A stretch of DNA of 64,000 nucleotides, taken from contig JAFLTP010000001.1 of the NCBI GenBank assembly GCA_022510405.1, forward strand, positions 1-64,000, written 5' to 3'. The DNA is from Muribaculaceae bacterium. Its GTDB lineage: Bacteria; Bacteroidota; Bacteroidia; Bacteroidales; Muribaculaceae. Made by a program: the position numbers and the translations under genes. Positions 54,362 to 62,473 of this stretch are shown one piece after another. Every line of letters starts with the position of its first letter. Positions within the stretch are counted from its first letter, which is position 1. The notes under the pieces were generated by a model. It was not told the origin of the DNA. It was given only the letters and a program-made list of their open reading frames with translations, and did no database searches.

Positions 54362-57300
54362 TTAGAAACCGAGCTGGACACCGAAGGAAACTGATGTTGA
54401 CAAAGGATAAGCCCAGTTGGGGTTTTCAGGATCGGAGCAAGTGAGAGATTTACTCTTTATAGTGCAGATATTGTTGCCTGAAACGTAGAATCTAACATTG
54501 GAGATGGCGGTGTTCTTCAAAATCTTCTCCGGCAGATTGTAGCCTAACTGAAGGGTACGGAGTTTTGCATAAGAACCGTTTTCCACGTAATAGGTTGAAG
54601 CCCTGCCTTCATCGGCGGTGTTGTTGGTGGTTAGAGCCGGGATTGTTGAGCTTGAATTGGCTTGTGTCCACGCATTGAGCATACGGTCACCCTTGTTAGA
54701 GCCGGCATCGGTAATGCTCCAGAAGTCAGTCTGGAATTTCTGGTTGTTGTAGACATCCTGACCGAATACGCCTTGCCAGAACATTTGGAAATCAAAGTTG
54801 TTCCATGAAAGATTAACGTTAAGACCCATGCTGAAATCGGGCACCGGATTGAATATCCAAGTCTGGTCGTCAGCATTGATTCTTCCGTCGCCATTTAAGT
54901 CGACATATTTAAGACCACCCACACGTGCATTGTCTTGACCGGAAGCGAGAACTTCCTCTTTGTTTTGGAAAAGACCATCTACAACATATCCTACAATTGA
55001 ACCATATGGTTTACGTGCCTCAACCAGGTTTTGAGAAGTGGTGTGTACGTAAGAACCGGTAGTGGAGGAAGGAAGATAGGTGACACGGTTGCGGAAGAAG
55101 TCTCCGTTCCATTGAATGCTATAGGAGAGACCGCAAGATTCAACATAGTCTTTCCAACCTACGAGGAATTCCATACCCCAGTTTCTCAAAGAGGGACCAT
55201 TTGCCCAAGCTGCACCACCTTCACCCATAGCGGCAAGATAAGCCGGGTTGATAAGCATGTCTTTCACATCCTTGATATAAGCGTCGATAGAACCTGTGAG
55301 ACGGTTGTTTAGGAAACCATAGTCAACACCGAAGTTCCATTGGATTGTGGATTCCCATTTCAAATTCGGGTTTTCAGATTGGATCGCACGATAACCTGAA
55401 GGGAAGATACCTGATTGCTGCAAGAAAATATCATAGGCTGTTGAGGTAACTCTGTCAGCACCGTAGTCAGCCACATAGAGTGCCTGGTAAGCATTGTTTG
55501 CAATGGCCTGATTACCTGTCTTACCCCATGATGCACGTAACTTGAGGTCGTTGAGCCAAGGTTTCTCGATGTTTTCGCTAAGACGATAACCGAGAGTCGC
55601 AGCGGGGAAAGTACCATATTTGTAATTACGTCCGAATCTTGAAGAACCATCCCTACGGATTGTGAAAGAAGCGAGGATAAGATTTCTCCAACTATAGTCG
55701 ATCTTTCCGAAGAAAGAGAGAAGAGAATATTTGGATTCGTTACCTGTAGAATATTCAAGACCGGTTGAAGCATCGGGCCACATGTATTCCGGAGTTTCGA
55801 TATCGAAACCTTGGTTTACGCCGGAGAATCCAACGTAGGTCTGACGGAAGAATTCTATACCCGCGAGAACATGGAACTCATTTTGTTCTTTGATATTGAA
55901 ATCATAGTTGATGGTGTTTGTCCAAGTCCATTTAGTATCGTTTGATTGAGAAAGAGTGGTAGAATTTGTGTCGTTGTTTACGATATCGCTATGGAATGTA
56001 TAGTTGTAGCTGTGAATGAATCCGGCTTCATAGTCAAGACCGAAATTTGAACGGAATGTGAAACCCTTGAAAGGTTTGATATCGATATAGCCGTTACCGA
56101 ATATACGCCAAATCTTGAGACGGTTGTCTTTATTGAATGCTATTTCACGCATAGGATTCTGACGGTCGCTCATACCACCAACGGGACCACCGAAAGTTAC
56201 ACCGTCTTCTTCATATACGGGAACTGTAGGAGACATCTTGAGGGCATTTTCCATTGGAGCGCAGTCCACCTGGTTTGAATAAGTCACTGTAGCGTTTTCA
56301 CCAACTGTAAGCCATTTGAAAATATCATATGCGTTGTTCATACGGACTGCCAGGCTTTGGAAATCGGTATCCTTGATAATACCGGCATTTTTCTTGTATC
56401 CCACAGAAAATAGAGAACGGCTGTTTTCACTTGCTCTTGACAAGGAGAGGTCGTAGTTCTGAAGAAAACCTGTGCGTGTGATTTCATCGAGCCAGTCAGT
56501 ATTGCTGCAACGCATAGTCTTGCGTGAGTTAATATAGCCGTCATAAAGACCATTGACAGTATATCCGACATATTGACCTGTTAAAGGATTGTATACAGAA
56601 ATAGGAATACCTGCGGTTGCATTAAGGTTCAAACCATAGTTGGCAGCGTAAGCAACAGGATCCATACCGTCGTTTAAGGCAGCCTGGGCCATAGCGGTGG
56701 CATATCCCGGAGTGTCAAGAAGACTCATTTTTTGTGACTTTGTATAGAACTGAGCTGTCCAGCTTGCAGAGAAGTCAACTTTAATTTTGCTGTCGCCTCC
56801 TTTTTTACCTTGTTTGGTAGTGATGATGATCACACCGTTGGCAGCACGTGAACCGTAGATTGAAGCTGATGCGGCGTCCTTCAATACCTGCATACTCTCG
56901 ATATCGTTCATATTAAGAGTGTTGAGGTTAGTGGTCGTGGGCACACCGTCGATTACGAAAAGCGGACTTTGATCTGCATTGAAAGAACCGATACCACGGA
57001 TTCTGACTGTTCCGGCAGACACAGGTGAACCACCATTGTTTGGAGTAATTGTCATACCGGGCACTTTACCTTGCAGAGCCTGCATTGGGTCGGTAGTAGA
57101 AGCTGTCTCGAAGTCTTTTGTGTTAACAACTGATACCGAACCGGTGAGGTCGGCTTTCCTTTGAGTTGAGTAACCCACTACGACAACTTCGTCGAGCACT
57201 TCTGAGTTTTCATGAAGAGTGATTTCCATATGAGGGGCAACCACTCCTTCGAAATCTTTGTATCCAATATAAGATACTTTGATTTTACTGTTTGCAGGAA

Positions 57301-57490
57301 CCTGAAGCTGGAAATTGCCATCTATATCGGTGGCGGTTCCTTTCTTTGTTTCGAGCGACAAGATTGTCGCTCCGATAAGAGGTTCGCCATCTTCAGCCGA
57401 AACAACGGTGCCTTCGACAAGGATGTCTTCAGCCCTCATTGTCAAGGTTGCCATAAGGAGAACCAACAAGCTAAAAATTGATTTTTTCAT
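54362..57490 (-). CDS. SusC-like TonB-dependent receptor
   Basis: 1042 residues: signal peptide, CarbopepD_reg domain (about 25-95, VEGTVVSAEDGEPLIGATI), TonB box-like DEVVVVGYST (about 100-110), plug (AASASIYGSRAANGVIIITT, about 205-225) and a 22-strand barrel ending in STSVSFGVQLGF. It imports oligosaccharides across the outer membrane together with SusD and the TonB system. First gene of the minus-strand fructan operon, with a -7 box 34 bp before the ATG. Confidence 0.96.
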   Translation of the reverse strand: MKKSIFSLLVLLMATLTMRAEDILVEGTVVSAEDGEPLIGATILSLETKKGTATDIDGNFQLQVPANSKIKVSYIGYKDFEGVVAPHMEITLHENSEVLDEVVVVGYSTQRKADLTGSVSVVNTKDFETASTTDPMQALQGKVPGMTITPNNGGSPVSAGTVRIRGIGSFNADQSPLFVIDGVPTTTNLNTLNMNDIESMQVLKDAASASIYGSRAANGVIIITTKQGKKGGDSKIKVDFSASWTAQFYTKSQKMSLLDTPGYATAMAQAALNDGMDPVAYAANYGLNLNATAGIPISVYNPLTGQYVGYTVNGLYDGYINSRKTMRCSNTDWLDEITRTGFLQNYDLSLSRASENSRSLFSVGYKKNAGIIKDTDFQSLAVRMNNAYDIFKWLTVGENATVTYSNQVDCAPMENALKMSPTVPVYEEDGVTFGGPVGGMSDRQNPMREIAFNKDNRLKIWRIFGNGYIDIKPFKGFTFRSNFGLDYEAGFIHSYNYTFHSDIVNNDTNSTTLSQSNDTKWTWTNTINYDFNIKEQNEFHVLAGIEFFRQTYVGFSGVNQGFDIETPEYMWPDASTGLEYSTGNESKYSLLSFFGKIDYSWRNLILASFTIRRDGSSRFGRNYKYGTFPAATLGYRLSENIEKPWLNDLKLRASWGKTGNQAIANNAYQALYVADYGADRVTSTAYDIFLQQSGIFPSGYRAIQSENPNLKWESTIQWNFGVDYGFLNNRLTGSIDAYIKDVKDMLINPAYLAAMGEGGAAWANGPSLRNWGMEFLVGWKDYVESCGLSYSIQWNGDFFRNRVTYLPSSTTGSYVHTTSQNLVEARKPYGSIVGYVVDGLFQNKEEVLASGQDNARVGGLKYVDLNGDGRINADDQTWIFNPVPDFSMGLNVNLSWNNFDFQMFWQGVFGQDVYNNQKFQTDFWSITDAGSNKGDRMLNAWTQANSSSTIPALTTNNTADEGRASTYYVENGSYAKLRTLQLGYNLPEKILKNTAISNVRFYVSGNNICTIKSKSLTCSDPENPNWAYPLSTSVSFGVQLGF

Positions 57491-57523
57491 GTGTATGGTT
57501 TTATGTTGAAAATTTTATGGTGC

Positions 57524-57531
57524 AAAATTAT
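57524..57531 (-). promoter_or_regulatory. -7 box of the susC operon promoter
   Basis: TAATTTTG on the minus strand, followed by CACCATA; the same TAATTTTGCACCATA occurs before the regulator gene (59217-59231). No good TTTG at -33. An inverted repeat TTCAACAAT/ATTGTTGAA (57532-57540 and 57560-57568) overlaps the region just upstream and may be a regulator site. Confidence 0.65.
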
Positions 57532-57596
57532 TCAACAATATGAGCCATACCTATAATAATTGTTGAAAGGACTATAAAAAATGCGACATGCAACAG

Positions 57597-57628
57597 ATAT
57601 AATAAACGTTGCAACATTTGTTATATCA
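57597..57628. promoter_or_regulatory. 32-bp palindrome upstream of susC, candidate regulator operator
   Basis: The arms GATATAATAAA and TTTGTTATATC match except for one pair, and enclose a central GTTGCAAC, itself a perfect palindrome. Altogether 28 of 32 positions are symmetric. It lies about 70 bp upstream of the -7 box of the susC operon and just after the stop of the PBP-AraC regulator gene. It is the strongest candidate for the regulator's binding site in the window. Confidence 0.7.
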
Positions 57629-57691
57629 AAAAATAATTATAGCCGTAAAATCGGAAATTTTATAATGAAAGTTTTGAATTTAATGACTTAA

Positions 57692-59203
57692 TCAGGAGTT
57701 TCGGAGGTCGGTTGGAGTCATACCGAAGTGTTCCCGGAAACATTTGGTGAGATAGGCCGGTGATGAGAATCCTACTTCTGTTGTGATTTCATTAATAGTC
57801 TTGTCGGAGGAGAGCAACAGTTGTCTCGCTTGTTCCAGTCTGTAGTTCCTTAAAATTTCAACGGGAGTGAAATGAGTGAGTGATTTGATTTTTCTTGTGA
57901 GCTGTGCCGGTCCTAAGTTAAGTTGTTGTGCTATAGAATCGGTCGACATGGAAGTATCGGCAAATTGGGTCTTTATTATATTAATGAAACGATTGTAGAA
58001 ATCATCCTCTTTCACCAGAACTTCATCAAGGTGTTGATAAAGTTTTTGTTGCCTGTCTCGTTCTTCTATCAAGGTTTTATTTTGTAGCTCAAGTTCCCTT
58101 TGAAGTTTCCTGTTTCGTATCAGAAGGAGAATAAAGAGGAAAAGAATCAGGGCCAAGACGATAGCCAAGACTAAAATAGTGTTGGAAAATCTTGTAAGAT
58201 TTTTATAACGAGTTTCCTGCTGATCGTTGATTTCATCGAGAAGAAGCACCTTATTGGTTTCCTCTTTCAAAAGATCGTTCTGTCGCAAAAGAATTTCAGC
58301 ATTTGACTTGTCAACGGAAGATAATGAAGGTATATGTACCACTTTTTCAAAAGGTTCACCCTCCAGAATTGCGAAGGCAGTCTTTATTATTCTATGTCCT
58401 TCCGTAGGGTATATGAAAGTGGCATCAATTATTCCATCTCTCACAGCCTCCATGCCTTGTCCGGGGGAAGCGTCGGTGCCTAAAATAGTGATGTCTTCCC
58501 TACCTTTTTCCTTTAGAAGTTCTGATACTCCTATAGCCATATTGTCGGAGTGGGCATAAATCAATTTGGTGTCAGGATAGAGTGATAACAATGAATCTGC
58601 CAGAAAGGAAGCTTTTCCGCGGTCCCATTCCCCATCGACACTTGCCACCAGTTTCAGTGAAGGAAAAGAGTCGAGACCTTCCATGAATCCACGATGTCTT
58701 TCCTGAGCCGGAGTGGAACCCGACAATCCGGTTATTTCAAAAATTTTAGTTTGCGAGTTGTGGGGAAACAGAGAACTGGCATATTGAGCTGCAGAGTAGC
58801 CGATGCCTTTATTGTCGAGGTCTATATAAGAAGTGTAGTAGTCTTCAGAAATCCTGCGGTCGAAAATAATCACGGGAATTCCGGCTTCGTATGCTTTTTT
58901 TACTATAGGTGTGAGGGCTTCAGCCTCATTGGGAGCAACAATTATAAGGTCGAATTTTCTGTCAATGAAACTTTGAATGTCGGCAATCTGTTTTTCATTG
59001 TTGTCGTCGGCTGACACTATTTCTATCAATGAATCGTCGTGGAACAACATTTCCCGAATCATTTCCTGATTCATTTTCTCACGCCATTCATCAGAACTGC
59101 ATTGCGACACGCCAATACGGAATTTGGGCTCATTTTTCTCTTTGCATCCCGCAAATAATAAGAGAGCGAATATAACAAATGTGACAGAAAACAATCTTTT
59201 CAT
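57692..59203 (-). CDS. Transmembrane one-component regulator: sugar-binding domain, TM, AraC HTH
   Basis: About 503 residues from the ATG at 59203, chosen over an upstream one because it gives a signal peptide with an LFAGC site (Cys 20). Residues ~28-315 form a periplasmic binding protein-like type I domain (FRIGVSQCSSDEWREKMNQ, DLIIVAPNEAEALTPI, VIIFDRRI, GLSGSTPAQERHRGF, IYAHSDNMAIGVSELL). A TM lies at ~340-364, a coiled coil follows, and a C-terminal AraC-type domain (~400-503) ends in EITTEVGFSSPAYLTKCFREHFGMTP. There is no histidine kinase or receiver. It is predicted to sense a fructose-type sugar in the periplasm and activate one or both flanking SusC operons. Whether Cys 20 is lipidated is unclear. 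Confidence 0.85.
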   Translation of the reverse strand: MKRLFSVTFVIFALLLFAGCKEKNEPKFRIGVSQCSSDEWREKMNQEMIREMLFHDDSLIEIVSADDNNEKQIADIQSFIDRKFDLIIVAPNEAEALTPIVKKAYEAGIPVIIFDRRISEDYYTSYIDLDNKGIGYSAAQYASSLFPHNSQTKIFEITGLSGSTPAQERHRGFMEGLDSFPSLKLVASVDGEWDRGKASFLADSLLSLYPDTKLIYAHSDNMAIGVSELLKEKGREDITILGTDASPGQGMEAVRDGIIDATFIYPTEGHRIIKTAFAILEGEPFEKVVHIPSLSSVDKSNAEILLRQNDLLKEETNKVLLLDEINDQQETRYKNLTRFSNTILVLAIVLALILFLFILLLIRNRKLQRELELQNKTLIEERDRQQKLYQHLDEVLVKEDDFYNRFINIIKTQFADTSMSTDSIAQQLNLGPAQLTRKIKSLTHFTPVEILRNYRLEQARQLLLSSDKTINEITTEVGFSSPAYLTKCFREHFGMTPTDLRNS

Positions 59204-59387
59204 ACAACAAAAATTATATGGTGCAAAATTACTGATAACAATGGATTGACAATAAAAATTCCGACAAAAAACATAAAAAATCATACATGCACATTTCTTA
59301 TATTCTTACCAACATAATTTATATGCCTTATAAAATAAGGATTTTAATTTTGCGGCACAGAACATTTCTAACCAAACACATTATAAC
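59204..59387. promoter_or_regulatory. Divergent promoter region between the regulator and second susC
   Basis: Minus strand: TAATTTTG (59224-59231) for the regulator. Plus strand: TAATTTTG (59345-59352) for the second susC, 36 bp before its ATG. Neither has a clear TTTG at -33, which fits promoters that need an activator. The middle part is very AT-rich with no strong palindrome. Confidence 0.65.
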
Positions 59388-62300
59388 ATGAAAAAGTCGA
59401 TCCTAAGCGCAATGATGGCAGTCTTGTTAGGGCTGTCGGCGCAAGCTCAGGAAATCGCCGTGCATGGTACGGTGGTGTCAAGAGCCGATGATGAGCCCCT
59501 GATCGGGGCAACCGTCATGTGTGAGGAAACCCATAAGGGTACAGCCACTGACATTGACGGTATGTTTACACTCATGGTGCCGGAAGGCGCTACTCTTTCA
59601 ATATCATATATCGGGTTCCGTAATCAGGTGGTTAAAGCTCAACCTGAAATGATGATCTACATGGACGAAGATTCAGAACTTCTTGATGAAGTTGTGGTAA
59701 TCGGTTATCAAACTATCCGTAAAGCTGACCTTACCGGTGCCGTTTCAGTGATGGACATGAAAGAACCTATGAGCCAAAATACCGGTAACGTGCTCAATTC
59801 AATGGCAGGCAAACTCCCCGGCGTAAACATTGTGCCGGATACAAAGCCCGGTGGTGGTGGATCAATCCGTGTGCGTGGTATGTCAACTGCCAACTCCAGC
59901 AACGATCCGCTATACATCATCGACGGTGTGCCTACTTCAGAAGGACTTAACGGTATCAACCCGAGTGATATTGAAACTCTTCAGGTGTTGAAGGATGCCG
60001 CTTCCGCTTCTATCTACGGTTCCCGTGCCGCCAATGGTGTCGTAATCATCACTACCAAACATGGAAAGGGAGACCGTCTTAACGTTTCAGTCAATTATTC
60101 AGTGTCTGCCCAGACAATCGCCAGAAAGTATAATCTTTTGGATACAGAAGGTTGGGGCCAAGCATGGTGGCTTGCACAAAGCAATTCAGGCCTCACTCCT
60201 CCGGGCAACGACCGTCTCGGCAGCATTTACGGCTATGGTACAACACCGCAATTGCAACAATATGTGAACGGTGACCCTAACTTCCCGGTTGCAAACACCA
60301 ACTGGCAGGATGAGATTTACAGGACCGCCTGGACCAACAACCTCACGGCCACAGTTACAAACAACACTGAAAAAAGCTCAGTGCTTTTCTCAATGAACCT
60401 TATCGACCAGCAAGGTAACGTTAAAAACACCGATTATAAAAGATATTCAGCACGTGTGAACTCACGTTTTGATTTCAACAAATACATCACAATCGGTGAA
60501 AACCTTATGGTGTCTTACTGGAAAGACCGCGTTCCCGGTATGGGTGGCGACAGAGGCGCAGGTGTTCTCGCCCTTGAAATGCTTCCGGCTCTTCCTGTCA
60601 AAGGTGTTGACGGAAGTTGGGCAAACCCGATGACTCTTATCGGTGTCGACTACCAGAACCCTTTGTGGATGCTCGACAATGACCGTGACGACAACAGCAC
60701 TTCATGGCGTATTTTCGGCAATGCATTTTTGGAGGTTCATCCGGTTGAAGGTCTCACATTGAAGACCAATCTCGGTATAGAACATGTTCAGTTCTTTAGC
60801 CGTGACCTAACCCGCACCATGAACGAAAATGACCAGACCTATGCTTCCAATGCATATGGACAAGGAGATACCTGGACATGGTCAAATACCGCCAACTATA
60901 ACAAGACATTCAAAGACGTGCATCATCTCACCGCCCTTGTAGGTACTGAATTCATCCAATACACCAATAAGACTATGGATGCTACCCGTCAGGGTTACAT
61001 TTCACAGGATGAACAATTCATGCAGGTGGGAGCAGGCACAACAGTTTGGGGAGCTGGCGGAGGCAAGAGCGCCTGGAGCGTATTCTCAGTTTTCGGTAAA
61101 GTAGATTATAACTTCGACGACCGTTATCTTGCGTCTTTCACAATCCGTCATGATGAAAACTCACGTTTCGCCAAAGGACATAAGGGCGGTACTTTCCCCG
61201 CGTTCTCTTTAGCATGGCGTCCGAGTGCTGAACCTTGGTTCCCCGAAAATGAGGTTCTTGCTGATTTTAAAGTGAGATATTCTTGGGGACAGAACGGTAA
61301 CGCCAACATCCCTGATCTCTATCCGGCATTCACTACTTATAATTATGGGACAGCCAACGGCTCTTACGATATGGCGGGTTCCGGCAACGGTTCTACAGCC
61401 GGTATCACCAAAGCTTATACAGGTAATCCGAACCTCACTTGGGAAACAACAACTCAGAACAATATCGGTGTTGACCTTTCATTCCTTGGTGGCTCAATCA
61501 ACCTTTCGGGTGACTTCTTTATCAAGAAAACACGCGACATGCTTACTACACCTCCGGTGCTTAACGTGGCTGGTGAAAGCGCAACTATGTGGATGAACAC
61601 CGGTTCTATGAGAAACATCGGTTGGGAAGTGACATTCGGATACACTTCTCCGATCTACAACGATTTCTCATGGACAGCCAATATCAACCTTTCTCAATAC
61701 AAGAACAAACTTCTCTACCTGAACAAGTCTGACAATTTCCTCGGTGGTGACATACGTTTGATACCGGGACAACCGATGGGTGTTTATTGGGGATATGTAT
61801 GCGACGGTATATTCCAGAATGAACAGGAAGTTGCCAACCATGCAACTCAACCGGGTGCAGGAGTAGGTCTCCTCAAATTCCGTGACCTCGATGGCAATGG
61901 TGTGATCAATGATGACGACCGTTGTATCATCGGCGACCCGAATCCCGACCTTTCATTGGGTCTTAACCTCGCTTTCCGTTACAAAGGTTTTACACTTGAC
62001 ATGTTCTTCGCCGGTGACTTGGGTCAGGACATCTATAATGACATGAAGAGAATCCTTTATCTAATGAGCACAAACAACGGTTTGAGCAACAGAGCCTCCG
62101 ATCTTCTTGACAAAGCCTGGACACCGGATAACACCAACACAGATATACCGGCCCTCAGAACCGTTGACAACAACAACCAGACAAGATTCTCATCTTGGGC
62201 TGTAGAAAACGGCAGCTATTTCAAAATGAAATACCTCAAACTCTCCTACGCTTTGCCTAACAAGTGTCTGGAAAAATGGGCCCAGAGCATGAATGTGTTC

Positions 62301-62444
62301 TTCCAAGTTGAAAACGTATTCACTGCAACCAAATATAAAGGCCTTGATCCTGAATTATTGCCGGGCAACTGGGGTCAGATTTTCGACAGCGGTTCATATC
62401 CACGTCCGCGTTCCTTCACACTTGGTCTTAACGTGACATTCTAA
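59388..62444 (+). CDS. SusC-like TonB-dependent receptor (second)
   Basis: 1018 residues: signal peptide MKKSILSAMMAVLLGLSAQAQ, CarbopepD_reg domain (VHGTVVSRADDEPLIGATV), TonB box-like LDEVVVIGYQ (about 97-106), plug with AASASIYGSRAANGVVIITT, and a barrel ending in SFTLGLNVTF. It is similar in layout to the first SusC but clearly a different protein. Divergent from the regulator gene; a SusD-like gene follows 29 bp downstream. Confidence 0.96.
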   Translation: MKKSILSAMMAVLLGLSAQAQEIAVHGTVVSRADDEPLIGATVMCEETHKGTATDIDGMFTLMVPEGATLSISYIGFRNQVVKAQPEMMIYMDEDSELLDEVVVIGYQTIRKADLTGAVSVMDMKEPMSQNTGNVLNSMAGKLPGVNIVPDTKPGGGGSIRVRGMSTANSSNDPLYIIDGVPTSEGLNGINPSDIETLQVLKDAASASIYGSRAANGVVIITTKHGKGDRLNVSVNYSVSAQTIARKYNLLDTEGWGQAWWLAQSNSGLTPPGNDRLGSIYGYGTTPQLQQYVNGDPNFPVANTNWQDEIYRTAWTNNLTATVTNNTEKSSVLFSMNLIDQQGNVKNTDYKRYSARVNSRFDFNKYITIGENLMVSYWKDRVPGMGGDRGAGVLALEMLPALPVKGVDGSWANPMTLIGVDYQNPLWMLDNDRDDNSTSWRIFGNAFLEVHPVEGLTLKTNLGIEHVQFFSRDLTRTMNENDQTYASNAYGQGDTWTWSNTANYNKTFKDVHHLTALVGTEFIQYTNKTMDATRQGYISQDEQFMQVGAGTTVWGAGGGKSAWSVFSVFGKVDYNFDDRYLASFTIRHDENSRFAKGHKGGTFPAFSLAWRPSAEPWFPENEVLADFKVRYSWGQNGNANIPDLYPAFTTYNYGTANGSYDMAGSGNGSTAGITKAYTGNPNLTWETTTQNNIGVDLSFLGGSINLSGDFFIKKTRDMLTTPPVLNVAGESATMWMNTGSMRNIGWEVTFGYTSPIYNDFSWTANINLSQYKNKLLYLNKSDNFLGGDIRLIPGQPMGVYWGYVCDGIFQNEQEVANHATQPGAGVGLLKFRDLDGNGVINDDDRCIIGDPNPDLSLGLNLAFRYKGFTLDMFFAGDLGQDIYNDMKRILYLMSTNNGLSNRASDLLDKAWTPDNTNTDIPALRTVDNNNQTRFSSWAVENGSYFKMKYLKLSYALPNKCLEKWAQSMNVFFQVENVFTATKYKGLDPELLPGNWGQIFDSGSYPRPRSFTLGLNVTF

Positions 62445-62473
62445 TAAAAAACTCATTATAATATAGAATAAAT

